NCBI RefSeq assembly: GCF_003206695.1
Contig: NZ_PZJN01000006.1
Span: 628,850-692,849 of the forward strand
Source of the DNA: Salinicola halophyticus
Lineage (GTDB): Bacteria > Pseudomonadota > Gammaproteobacteria > Pseudomonadales > Halomonadaceae
Direction: 5' to 3'
Length of the DNA stretch: 64,000 bases
The notes under the pieces were generated by a model. That model worked only from the letters and a program-made list of their open reading frames with translations, did no database searches and had not been told where the DNA came from. Below are positions 34,236 through 46,200 of this stretch, one piece after another. Position 1 is the stretch's first letter. Each line of letters starts with the position of its first letter. The translations under genes and the position numbers were made by a program.

Positions 34236-37200
34236 TCAGGTCTCTACCTGAACGGTGTCCTGCTCGACTTGAATGGCGGTATCCCCAAAGGTGTATTGGT
34301 CGTAGGCAGTGCCTCCCAGCGTAACAGTACCGTCGGATGTCGCCCCTTGAATATTGAGTGTGTCCTGTTGGTCGCCGGTGATCTGCAGCACGTTGTCGTC
34401 GTCGGTCATGGCATCGACGTCTTCCGCGCTCAACGTCACCGTGCTGGCGTCATCACCGCGGCCCAGGTCGATCCTTTCGACATTAGTGACGGCCCCGATA
34501 TCGCCGTTGACCATGTCGAGATCGATCCCGCCATCGAGCAGCAGGGTATCGAAGCCATCACCGCCGTCGATCGAGTCGAAGTCGGTGCCGCTGGTCACCA
34601 GCAGGTCGTTGCCCGCGCCGCCGTCGAACGTGTCGGCGCCGTTGCCGTCGATCAGCAGATCATTGCCGGCACCGCCGTTCAAGGTGTCGTCGCCTGCACC
34701 GCCACGTAGCAGATCGCTGCCGTCGCCACCGTTCAGCGTATCGTTGCCTTCATAACCGTAGAGGCGCTGGCTGCCAGTGTCGCCATCGAGCGTCTCGTTG
34801 CCGCTGGTGCCCTCAATGATATTGTCGTTGTTGCCCAGCAAGGTGCTTAACGCATCGAGGTTGGTCAGCTCGCCGAGCGAGTCCGAGGCGGTCCGGCCGT
34901 CGCTATCGGTGGCGGTAATGCTCGTTGAACTGAGCAGTGAGAGCTGGAGGTCGGCACCGAGCCCGAGTAATCCGTCCGCATCGGCGAACGCCACCGTCCC
35001 CAGCAGTTCGTTGATCGCCAGATTGTCGATGGTGCCGCCGTCAGCGGCCGTAATGGTGACACTCGCAGAGGGCGCCACCAGCCCGAGCAGGCCGGGATCG
35101 TTATCGAAGGCCAGGCTCAGCCCCAGTTCGTCGGCCATTTGTTGCGAGGCAGTGAATTGAAGCGCTGTAAGGTTCACGCTAAGCAGAGGCTGGTAGGCGA
35201 CCGTCACCGATTGCAGGTTGCCGTTGGCATCTGCAGCGAACAGATCCTGATTGCCACCGATATCGATCAGACCCAGCAGATCCGCGCCGGCGATACCCAG
35301 CAGCGAGGAAGCGTTGGCCTGAACCACAGGGGCGACGTTGTCGGGATCCGGCGTCGGTGCCTGCTGGCCGGTACTGTCGAAATCGACACTGGTACCGGCA
35401 GTATCGCCATCGTTGTCCGAGATGACGGCGTCGACGCCGGTGGAGACGCTGCCGGAGAGATCGGTATCGGCCGAGGCGTCATCGACGAGCAGGTTGCCGT
35501 TGGTCAGTAGCGTCTCGATGATAGCCAGATCGCTCGCGCCATTCCCGATCAGATCGACGCCCTGGAGTGTGATGATCTGGTCGGCCGAAGCCTCCTTGGC
35601 CGAGGCATCGGTCACCCCCTGGAACGCGCCCGCTGTGCTGATGTAGACCAGCGTACCGGTGCCGACCAATGCGAAGTGCAGGTAGTTGGTCAGGTTGCCG
35701 GCGTTCTTGCCGATCTTGCCTTCGCCCTGCAACAGGTTGCCGAGATCGAGGATGTCGCCACCCCCGGAAACCCGAGCGCTGTTGAAGTCGGTGATGGTGT
35801 CGTTGGCGGGGGTGCCAACGCTGCCCTGATTGCCTTCTTCCCAGCGGAATACGTCATTGCCGGTCCCGCCGGTCAGCGTGTCGTTGCCGGCGCCACCGAT
35901 CAGGATGTCGTTGCCGCTGCCACCACTGAGCGTATCGGCCCCGGCGCCACCACGAAGCAGGTCGTTGCCCTCGCCGCCGTTGAGCGTGTCGTTACCCCCG
36001 TAGCCGTACAAACGATCATTGTCGGCAGTGCCGGCCAAAGTATTGGCCGAGCTATTCCCCTGAACCAGATAGTCGGGGACGTTGCTCTGCAGTAACCCAA
36101 GGCTGAGAAGGTCGCTGCTGGAAGTGCTCGTCGTGTTGTTCTCGGCATCGGTGGCGGAGATGGATATCGTCGAGGCGAGTCCCAGGTTCAGCACGGAACT
36201 GCTGAAGTAGACCGAGCCCAGAAACTCGTTCAGCGCCTGATTATCGATGGTGCCACCGTCGGCCGCGCTCACAGTGATCGAAGCGTTGAAATCCAAAACG
36301 CCGAGGTTATCGACGGTGTAGGTCAAGCCAAGGTCATTAGCCAGCGCCTGTGAGGCGCGGAAACCGGCGCCGAGGCTGATATTGATCGCTGTCAGAGACA
36401 CCGTTACCGAGCGAATGTCGTTGTTGGCATCGGTAGCCGCAAATGCCTGCTCATCGCTGAAGTCGACCAGGCCGAGCGTTTCCGTGCCGATCAATCCCAG
36501 AAGACTGTCATCGTCGCCCAGTGCCACCACCGGATCAGCCGCCGGCTCCGGATCTAGCAGGTTCGCGCCGGACGCGTCGTAGTCGTAGCTGCCATCCTGC
36601 ATGTCGACGGTCAGTGTCTCGCCCTTGACGGTCTGGATCGTCAGTTCGCCCGAGGCGTTGTCGTAGTCTCCCGGCTGGAACGGCACGACCAGCTCGGAGC
36701 TACCGGACGCGGAGACGCTGTCCGTCTCAGGGTCGTAGTTGAACGTATAGCCATCGAGGGTGAGTTCGGAGACGTAGCCCCCATCGGCACCGTAGCTGTC
36801 GACGAAGCTGCCTGAAGCCGTCGCCGAGTCGGTATCGATCTCGAATAGCGCCGGCTGAGCCGCGACAGGAAGATCATCGGTCAGATTGACGGTCAGCTCG
36901 CCGATGGTCTCGTTACCCAACCGGTCGCTGGCGGTGACATCGAAGCCCAGCGCCAGAATGTCGGCGCCGGCCAGCGGGTGATCCAGCGCTTGCGATTGCG
37001 TGAATGTGTAGGCGCCGGTGGTGCTGACGCTCAGCGTTGCCACGGTCGTGCCATTCGCCGTGCCGGTCAGGGTGTAGGTGTCGTTACTGAAGCTGCCGCT
37101 CCAGTCCACGGCCACACCATTGGCAGTGACGTCCTCCGGACCGGTGATGTTGATCGCATCGACCCCCGTACCGCTGTCATCGATCGCCATGGTGCCGGAG

Positions 37201-40200
37201 ATCGCAGTGCCGAGATTCGCCTCGCTCGCGTTTGCGGCAGCGTCGTCGATCGTTGGGGCCAGGGTATCGAGCGTGGTGGTGTCGGTGATTTCACCGTCGT
37301 TGCCGGCAGCATCGGTCAGCCCGAGGGTGGCGGTCAGAACACCGTCGTCCAGCGTGCTCAGGTCCTGGGCGGCGACGCTCACGTTGCCATCGGCATCGAC
37401 GGTGATATCCGCTGGATCAACAGTAACGGTATTGCCGCTGGCGTCACTGATGATCAGCGAGCTCACGGTCGCATTGCTTTCGATGCTGCCGCTCAGGGTG
37501 ACGCTGTCGGCTTCATCCAGCGCCAGTGCCCCGTCGCCGCCGTCGTTGAACTCGATGCTGTTCAGGCCGTCGTCGTTAGCCGGCGCAACGCCGTCGACGG
37601 TCGCTGATGCCGGGTCGCTGGTGTTGCCTGCGGCATCCGTAGCTGTGGCAGTGAGGGTATCGCCATCGGCGAGTGGGTCGTCGAGAGTCACGCTCCAGTC
37701 ACCATCGCCATCGACGAGAGCCGGGTCACCGATCGCGTTGCCCGCATCGTCGGTCAACGTGACCGTGCTGCCGGGTTCGGCGGTGCCGGTGATGATGTCA
37801 CCGTTGGTCGGATCGATAGTCGGCGCCATCGGATCGAGGGTATCCACGCTCAGCGTGAAGCTGGGGCTGGCGGGGGAGACGTTACCGGCGGCATCGGTCG
37901 CCGTGGCGGTAAAGACGATATCGCCTTCGGGCAGGGCGTTCGGTGTGAACGTCCAGTTGCCATCATCGTCGGCCTCGGCCGTGCCGATCTGGGTGCCGTC
38001 GGCGAGGATCGCCACCGTGGCGTTGGCTTCGGCGGTGCCGGTCAGCGTCGGGGTGGCGTCGTTGGTGCTGTCGCCATCGCCGAGCGTGCCGGTCGGGTCG
38101 ACGTCATCGGTAGCGCTGACGATCGTTGGTGCTAGCGGCTCGGTGACATCGATGGTGACCGCGCCGAGGTTACCCACTTCGCTGGTGTTACCTGCGGCAT
38201 CGGTCTGACGCACCTGCACGTCACCGGTGGCATAGTCGCCTTCCGGCAGTTCGAAGCCGTTACCCGTTCCGGTCGTCCAGCTGTCACCACCGTCGGTCGA
38301 ATATTCCCAGGTCGCGCCATCTTCGAGGCCATCGACATTGACCATCGGGTCACGGGTGATGCCGTCACCGTCGGTGGCGGTATCCACTGCCAGCGTGGGC
38401 ACCGGAGCCTCTGGGGCTACGCTGTCTAGCGTGCTTGTGTCGGTAACCGTGCCGGTATTGCCGGCGGCATCGGTGATCGACAGCGTCGCGGTCAGCGGTC
38501 CGTCGGCGAGGCCGGAAAGATCCACGCCGTTGGTCGTCAGGTCACCGTCGGCATCGATGTCGAAGTCCGTGACCTCGACACTGCCTCCAGCTCCATCGCT
38601 GATCGTCAGGCCGGTGACGACCGCGTCGTTCTCGATAGTCCCGTTCAAGGTGACGTTGCCGGCCTCGTCGGCATTGAGGAAGCCGTCGCCGCCGTCGTTG
38701 AACTCGATGCTGTTCAGGCCGTCATCGTTAGCCGGCGGAACGCCGTCGACGGTCGCTGATGCCGGGTCGCTGGTGTTGCCTGCGGCATCCGTGGCCGTGG
38801 CATTGAGGGTATCACCATCGGCGAGCGGGTCGTCGAGGGTCACGCTCCAGTTGCCGTCGCCATCGACGAGGGCCGGGTCACCGATCGCATTGCCCGCATC
38901 GTCGGTCAACGTGACCGTGCTGCCGGGTTCGGCGGTGCCGGTGATGATGTCACCGTTGGTCGGATCGATAGTCGGCGCCATCGGATCGACGGTATCCACG
39001 CTCAGCGTGAAGCTGGGGCTGGCGGGGGAGACGTTGCCGGCGGCATCGGTCGCCGTGGCGGTGAAGACGACATCGCCTTCGGGCAGGGCGTCCGGCGTGA
39101 ACGTCCAGTCGCCGTTGTCATCAGCCTCGGCCGTGCCGATCTGGGTGCCGTCGGCGAGGATCGCCACTGTGGCGTTGGCTTCGGCGGTGCCGGTCAGCGT
39201 CGGGGTGGCGTCGTTGGTGCTGTCGCCATCGCCGAGCGTGCCGATCGGGTCGACGTCATCGGTGGCGCTGACGATCGCCGGTGCCACCGGCTCGGTGACA
39301 TCGATGGTGACCGCGCCGAGGCTACCCACCTCGCTGGTGTTGCCGGCAGCATCGGTCTGGCGCAATTGCACGTCGCCAGCGGCATAGTCGCCCTCGGGTA
39401 GCTCGAAGCTGTTACCCGTACTGGTCGTCCAGCTGTCACCACCGTCGGTCGAATATTCCCAGGTCGCGCCATCTTCGAGGCCATCGACATTGACCATCGG
39501 GTCACGGGTGATGCCGTCACCGTCGGTGGCGGTATCCACTGCCAGCGTGGGCACCGGAGCCTCCGGGGCTACGCTGTCCAGCGTGCTCGTGTCGGTAACC
39601 GTGCCGGTATTGCCGGCGGCATCGGTGACCGACAGCGTCGCGGTCAGGTCGCCGTCGGTGAGAGCGGATAGATCCACGCCGTTGGTCGTCAGGTTACCGT
39701 CGGCATCGACGGTGATATCCGCCGTATCGACGGTGACGGTATTGCCCCCGGCATCGCTGATGATCAGTGAGCTCACCGAGGCGCCGCTCTCAATAGTCCC
39801 GTTCAAGGTGACGTTGCCGGCCTCGTCGGCATTGAGGAAGCCGTCGCCGCCATCATTGATCTCGATGTCGTTGTCACCGGCGTCGGGCGCTACAGCATCT
39901 ACCGTTGCCGTGGCGGGATCACTGGTATTGCCCGCCACGTCCGTAGCTGTGGCAATGAGGGTATCGCCATCGGCGAGTGGGTCGTCGAGAGTCACGCTCC
40001 AGTCACCGTCGCCATCGACGAGGGCCGGGTCACCGATCGCGTTGCCCGCATCGTCGGTCAACGTGACCGTACTGCCGGGTTCGGCGGTGCCGGTGATGAT
40101 GTCGCCGTTGGTCGGGTCGATCGTCGGCGCCATCGGATCGAGGGTATCCACGCTCAGCGTGAAGCTGGGGCTGGCGAGGGAAACGTTGCCGGCGGCATCG

Positions 40201-43200
40201 GTGGCGGTGGTCGTGAAGTTCACGTCGCCATCGGGGAGTGCGTTCGCGTCGTCGATGGTGAATGACCAGCTGCCATCATCGTCGGCATCGGCCGTACCGA
40301 TCTGGGTGCCATCGGCAAGGATCGCCACCGTGGCGTTGGCTTCGGCGGTGCCGGTCAGCGTCGGCGTGGCGTCGTTGGTGCTGTCGCCATCGTCTAGCGG
40401 GCCGGTCGGGTCGACATCATCGGCGGCGCTGTCGATAACTGGCGCCACCGGCTCGGTGACATCGATGGTGACCGCGCCGAGGCTACCCACCTCGCTGGTG
40501 TTGCCGGCAGCATCGGTCTGGCGCACCTGCACGTCGCCAGCGGCGTAGTCGCCTTCCGTCAGTTCGAAGCTGGTACCCGTGCCGGGCGTCCAGCTGTCGC
40601 CACCGTCGGTTGAATATTCCCAGACGGCGCCGTCTTCGATGTCAGTGACGTTGACGGTGGTATCACTAGTGATGCCGTCACCGTTGATGCCGGTGTCGCT
40701 GGCAAGCGCTGCCGTCGGGGCGTCAGGGATCCCGGTATCGATGCTCAACGAGAACGCGTCGCTGGTGCCTGAGGCGTTGCCGGCTTCGTCCTGTGCCGTG
40801 GCGGTAAAAATCGTTTCACCGTCGGTGAGGGCGTCCATGTCATCCGGCGTGAACGACCAGTTGCCGTCGCCATCAGCAAGGGCGGTGCCGATCTGAGTGC
40901 CGTTGGCCGAAACCATGACCGTGGCATTGGCCTCGGCGCTGCCGGTCAGTGTCGGCGTGGCGTCGTTGGTGCTGTCACCGTCGATGAGCGCCCCGGTCGG
41001 CTCGACATCGTCGGTGGCGCTGTCGATGGTGGGTGCGTCCGGTATGTCGGTATCGACCGTCAGCGTGAACGAATCGCTCGCTCCGGATGTATTGCCGTTG
41101 CCATCGGTGGCGGTAGCCGTGAAGACGGCGTCGCCTTCCGGCAGCGCATCGACCAGGGCGTAAGACCAGTTGCCCTGATCATCGGCAGTGACCGAAACAA
41201 GCTCGGCGCCATTGAGTGAAATAGCGACCGTGCTGCCGGCTTCCGACGTGCCTTGGAGAACGGGCAGCGTGTCGTTGGTACTGTCGCCGTCGGCGAGATC
41301 GTCGGTTTGCGGAGCGACATCGTCGACCGCGAATTCGATGGTCGGTGGTGCGGGCGGGGTGACGTCATTGAGATCTGCGTCAACGGAAATGCTGGCGGCC
41401 GGCCCGGTATTGCCGGCGGCATCGGTTGCCGTGGCGCTGACCACGGTAGCGTCTGCCAACGGCGCATCCGGAGAGAACGACCAGTTGCCTTGGGCGCCGG
41501 CAGTCGCTGTCCCGATCACGTTATTATCGACAGTCAATATGATCGTGGCACCGGCCTCGGCAGTACCCGTGATCGGCGAGCCGTCGGTGGCGTCCAGCGT
41601 TGGTGCGTCGGGCGCCTGAGTATCCACGGTCAGGGTGAATTCGTTGCTGACCGGTGAAACATTGCCAGCTACGTCAGCCGTCCGGGCAGTGAAAGTGTAA
41701 TCGCCTTCATCGAGCGTGGCGGGGGTGAACGCCCAATTGCCGTCGGCATCGGCGGTAACGCTGATGAGTTCCGTACCGTTCTGGAAGAGGGTCACCGTGG
41801 TGTTGGCTTCGGCGGTGCCGATCAGTGTTGGGGTCGGATCGTTGGTTGCATCGCCATCCGCGAGCTCGCCGGTGATCGGCGTAACATCGTCACCGGCGCT
41901 GACGATGGTCGGTGCTGCCGGGTCGGTCTGGTCGACCGTAATCGGCCCCAGGCTACCGATATCACTGGTATTGCCGGCCGCATCGGTCTGGCGCACCAGG
42001 ATGTCGCCATCGGCGTAAGTCGCCGCGTCTAGCTCGAAGCGGCTACCGGCTCCCGTGTTCCAAATAGTGCCGCCGTCGGTGGAGTACTCCCAGGTCGATC
42101 CCGGCTCTAGACCGGCGACATTGACCGTGGCGTCGCTGGTGATGCCGTCTGCCGCATTATCGCCAGTGTCGTTGGCCAGTGTGGGTATCGGAGCAGCGGG
42201 GTCGGTGGTATCCACCGTCAGCGTGAAGGTGGAGCTGGCAGGCGAGACGTTGCCCGCGGTATCGGTGGCGGTGGCGGTAAAGTCCACATTGCCATCGGGT
42301 AGAGCGTCGGCGTCGTCGATAGCGAATGACCAGTTGCCGTCATCGTCGGCATCGGCGGTGCCGATTTGCGTGCCATTGGCGAGGATTGCCACCGTGGTGT
42401 TAGCTTCGGCGCTACCGGTCAGCGTCGGTGTGGCATCGTTGGTGGTGTCGCCGTCGTCGAGCGTACCGGTCGGGTCGACATCATCTGTGGCGCTGAAGAT
42501 TGTTGGCGCGACAGGATCGGTCAGGTCGACCGTCACCGCACCGAGGTCGCCGCTGCCGCCGGTGTTGCCCGCGGCGTCGGTCTGACGCACCTGCACGTCG
42601 TCAGCGCCGTAGACGTCTTCCGGCAGCTCGAAGCTGTCACCCATGCCGGTTGTCCAGCTATCGCCGCCATCGGTGGAATATTCCCAGGTTGCGCCGTCCT
42701 CGAGGCCGCCGACGTTGACCGTGGCATCGTTGGTGATGCCGTCATCCTCAGTTCCCGAGTCGTTGGCCAGCGTTGCGGTCGGGGCGTCAGGCGCAGCGGT
42801 ATCGAGCGTGGTGGTATCGGTGACCGTTCCGGTGTTGCCGGCGGCATCGATCACGGAGAGAGTGGCTGTCAGTTCGCCGTCGGCGAGATCCGACAGATCC
42901 ACGCCGCTGGCAGTCAAGTTGCCGTCGGCATCGACATCGTAAGTGGTGATTTCGACGCTTTCACCGGTTCCATCGCTGATCGTCAACCCGGTGACAGAGG
43001 CGCCGCTCTCGATGCGCCCGGTCAAGGTGACATTGTCGGTCTCGTCGACGTTCAGGAAGCCGTCGCCGCCGTCGTCGATACGAATGTCGTTGCCATCGGC
43101 ATTGGGCGCGGTTGCGTCGACCGTGGCCGTGGCTTCAGGGCTGACGTTACCGCTGGCATCGGTTGCGGTGGCGTTGACTTCGGTCCCGTCGGGTAGCGGC

Positions 43201-46200
43201 TCGTCCGGCGTGAACGACCAGCTACCGTCTTCGGGATCGGCATCGACGCTGCCGATCGGGGTGCCATCTGCGTCGGTCAACGTGATCGTGCTGCCGGGCT
43301 CGGCGGTACCGGTGATCTCGTCTCCATTGGTCGGTTCGATCATCGGGGCCGCAGGGGCCGTCGTGTCGAACGTCAGCGTAAACGTCGGGCTAGTGGCAGA
43401 AACGTTGCCTGCGATATCAGTCGCGGTGGCAGTGAAGACGGTTTCACCGCCAAACAGCTGATCCGCCTCATTGGTGGCGAACTGCCAGTCGCCGTTGCCA
43501 TCGGCCGTGGTAGTGCCCAGGTTTCGACCGTCGGCGTAGACGGTCACGATGGCATTGGATTCGGCGCTGCCGATCAGTGTCGGCGTCACGTCGTTGGTCA
43601 TATCGCCTCCACCGATCGGTCCGGCGGGAGGAACGTCGTCTTCGGCGCCTTCAATCACGGGGGCTTCCGGGGCGGTCAGATCGACCGTTACCGCGCCGAG
43701 ATTGCCGGTGCCGCTGGTGTTGCCCGCGGCATCGGTCTGACGAACCTGCACGTCGTCAGCGTCATAGACGTCTTCCGGCAGTTCGAAGCTGTCACCCATG
43801 CCGGTTGTCCAGCTATCGCCGCCATCGGTGGAATATTCCCAGGTTGCGCCGTCCTCGAGGCCGCCGACGTTGACCGTGGCATCGTTGGTGATGCCGTCAT
43901 CCTCAGTTCCCGAGTCGTTGGCCAACGTCGCGGTCGGGGCATCAGGCGCAGCCGTGTCGAGCGTCGTGGTATCGGTGACCGTGCCGGTGTTGCCGGCGGC
44001 ATCGATCACGGAGAGAGTGGCTGTCAGTTCGCCGTCGACGAGATCCGACAGATCCACGCCGCTGGCAGTCAAGTTGCCGTCGGCATCGACCTCGTAAGTG
44101 GTGATTTCGAGGCTGCCGTCTGCACCATCGCTGATCGTCAACCCGGTGACGGAAGCACCGCTCTCGATGCGCCCGGTCAAGGTGACATTGCCGGCCTCGT
44201 CGACGTTCAGGAAGCCGTCGCCGCCGTCGTCGATACGAATGTCGTTGCCATCGGCATTGGGCGCGGTTGCGTCGACCGTTGCCGTGGCTTCAGGGCTGAC
44301 GTTACCGCTGGCATCGGTTGCGGTGGCGTTGACTTCGGTCCCGTCGGGTAGCGGCTCGTCTGGCATGAACGACCAGCTACCGTCTTCGGGATCGGCATCG
44401 ACGCTGCCGATCGGGGTGCCATCTGCGTCGGTCAACGTGACCGTGCTGCCGGGCTCGGCGGTACCGGTGATCTCGTCTCCATTGGTCGGTTCGATCATCG
44501 GCGCCGCAGGGGCCGTCGTGTCGAACGTCAGCGTAAACGTCGGGCTGGTGGCAGAAACGTTGCCTGCGATATCAGTCGCGGTGGCAGTGAAGACGGTTTC
44601 ACCGCCAAACAGTTGATCCGCCTCATTGGTGGCGAACTGCCAGTCGCCGTTGCCATCGGCCGTGGTAGTGCCCAGGTTTCGACCGTCGGCGTAGACGGTC
44701 ACGATGGCATTGGATTCGGCGCTGCCGATCAGTGTCGGCGTCACGTCGTTGGTCATATCGCCTCCGCCGATTGGCCCGGCGGGAGGAACGTCGTCTTCGG
44801 CGCCTTCAATCACGGGGGCTTCCGGGGCGGTCAGGTCGATCGTCACCGCGCCGAGGTTGCCGCTGCCGCCGGTGTTGCCCGCGGCATCGATCTGACGAAC
44901 CTGCACGGCGTCAGCGTCATAGTCGCCTTCCGGCAGTTCGAAGCTGTTGCCCATGCCGGTTGTCCAGCTATCGCCGCCGTCGGTCGAATATTCCCAGGTG
45001 GCGCCGTCTTCGAGGCCACTCACGTTGATCGTGGCATCGTTGGTGATGCCGTCACCCTCAGTTCCCGAGTCGTTGGCCAGCGTCGCGGTCGGGGCATCAG
45101 GTGCAGCGGTATCGAGCGTGGTGGTATCGGTGACCGTGCCGGTATTGCCGGAGCCATCGGTCACGGAGAGGGTGGCAGTCAGTTCGCCGTCGGCGAGACC
45201 CGACAGATTCACGCCGCTGGCAGTCAAGTTGCCGTCGGCATCGACCTCGTAAGTGGTGATTTCGACGCTGTCACCGGTTCCATCGCTGATCGTCAAGCCG
45301 GTGACGGAAGCGCCGCTCTCGATGCGCCCGGTCAAGGTGACATTGCCGGCCTCGTCGATGTTCAGGAAGCCATCACCGCCGTCATTGATCTGGATACTGT
45401 TGTCATCGGTGTTGGGTGCGGTGATATCCACGCTGACCGTGTCGGTGGCCGGCGTCGACGGGTTACCGGCCGCATCGGTGGCCGTCACTTCGATAGTGTT
45501 ATCACCTTCGTTCAAGGTGACGCTGTCGGCCGGCACAATCCAGTTGCCGTCTTCATCGACGGTGGCCGTGATCGGCTCGCCGCCGTTGACGCTCACGCTG
45601 ACCGTGGCGCCGGGATCATCGACGGTGCCGGTCAAGGCCGGGGTGGTGTCGTTGATCGGCTCGTCGAGCGCATCGATGGCCACTATCGGCGCGGTCTGAT
45701 CGAGTGTTGCGGTGTCGGTGACCGTGCCGTCGTTACCGGCGGCATCACTGAGCGTCAGGGTCGCGGTTAGCTCGCCATCAGCCAGGCTGGACAGATCGGC
45801 GTTGTAGGTGAACGAACCATCGTCGCCGAGGGTAATCTCGTCACCGTCGATGACGACCGGATCACCGCCATTGGCACTGGTGATGGTCAGCGACGCGATA
45901 GACGCGCCGTCCTCGACCTGGCCGGCGAGGGTGGCCGTATCGGCTTCGGCGGCGTTATAGACATCATCGGCGAACGCCACGCTATTGAGGCCATCATCGC
46001 CGTTACCCGGCGCGGTGATATCCACCGTGACCGTGCCGGTCGCTGTCGCCTCGTTGCCGGCCAGATCGGTCGCGGTCACGCTGATCGAGGCCGCGCCTGG
46101 ATCGAGTTCGGCAACGATGTCGTCGGCCAGGGCCCAGGTGCCATCGCCATTGTTAGTGGCGGTGTAATCGTCGCCGTCGACCGTCACGGTAACCGTGGCC

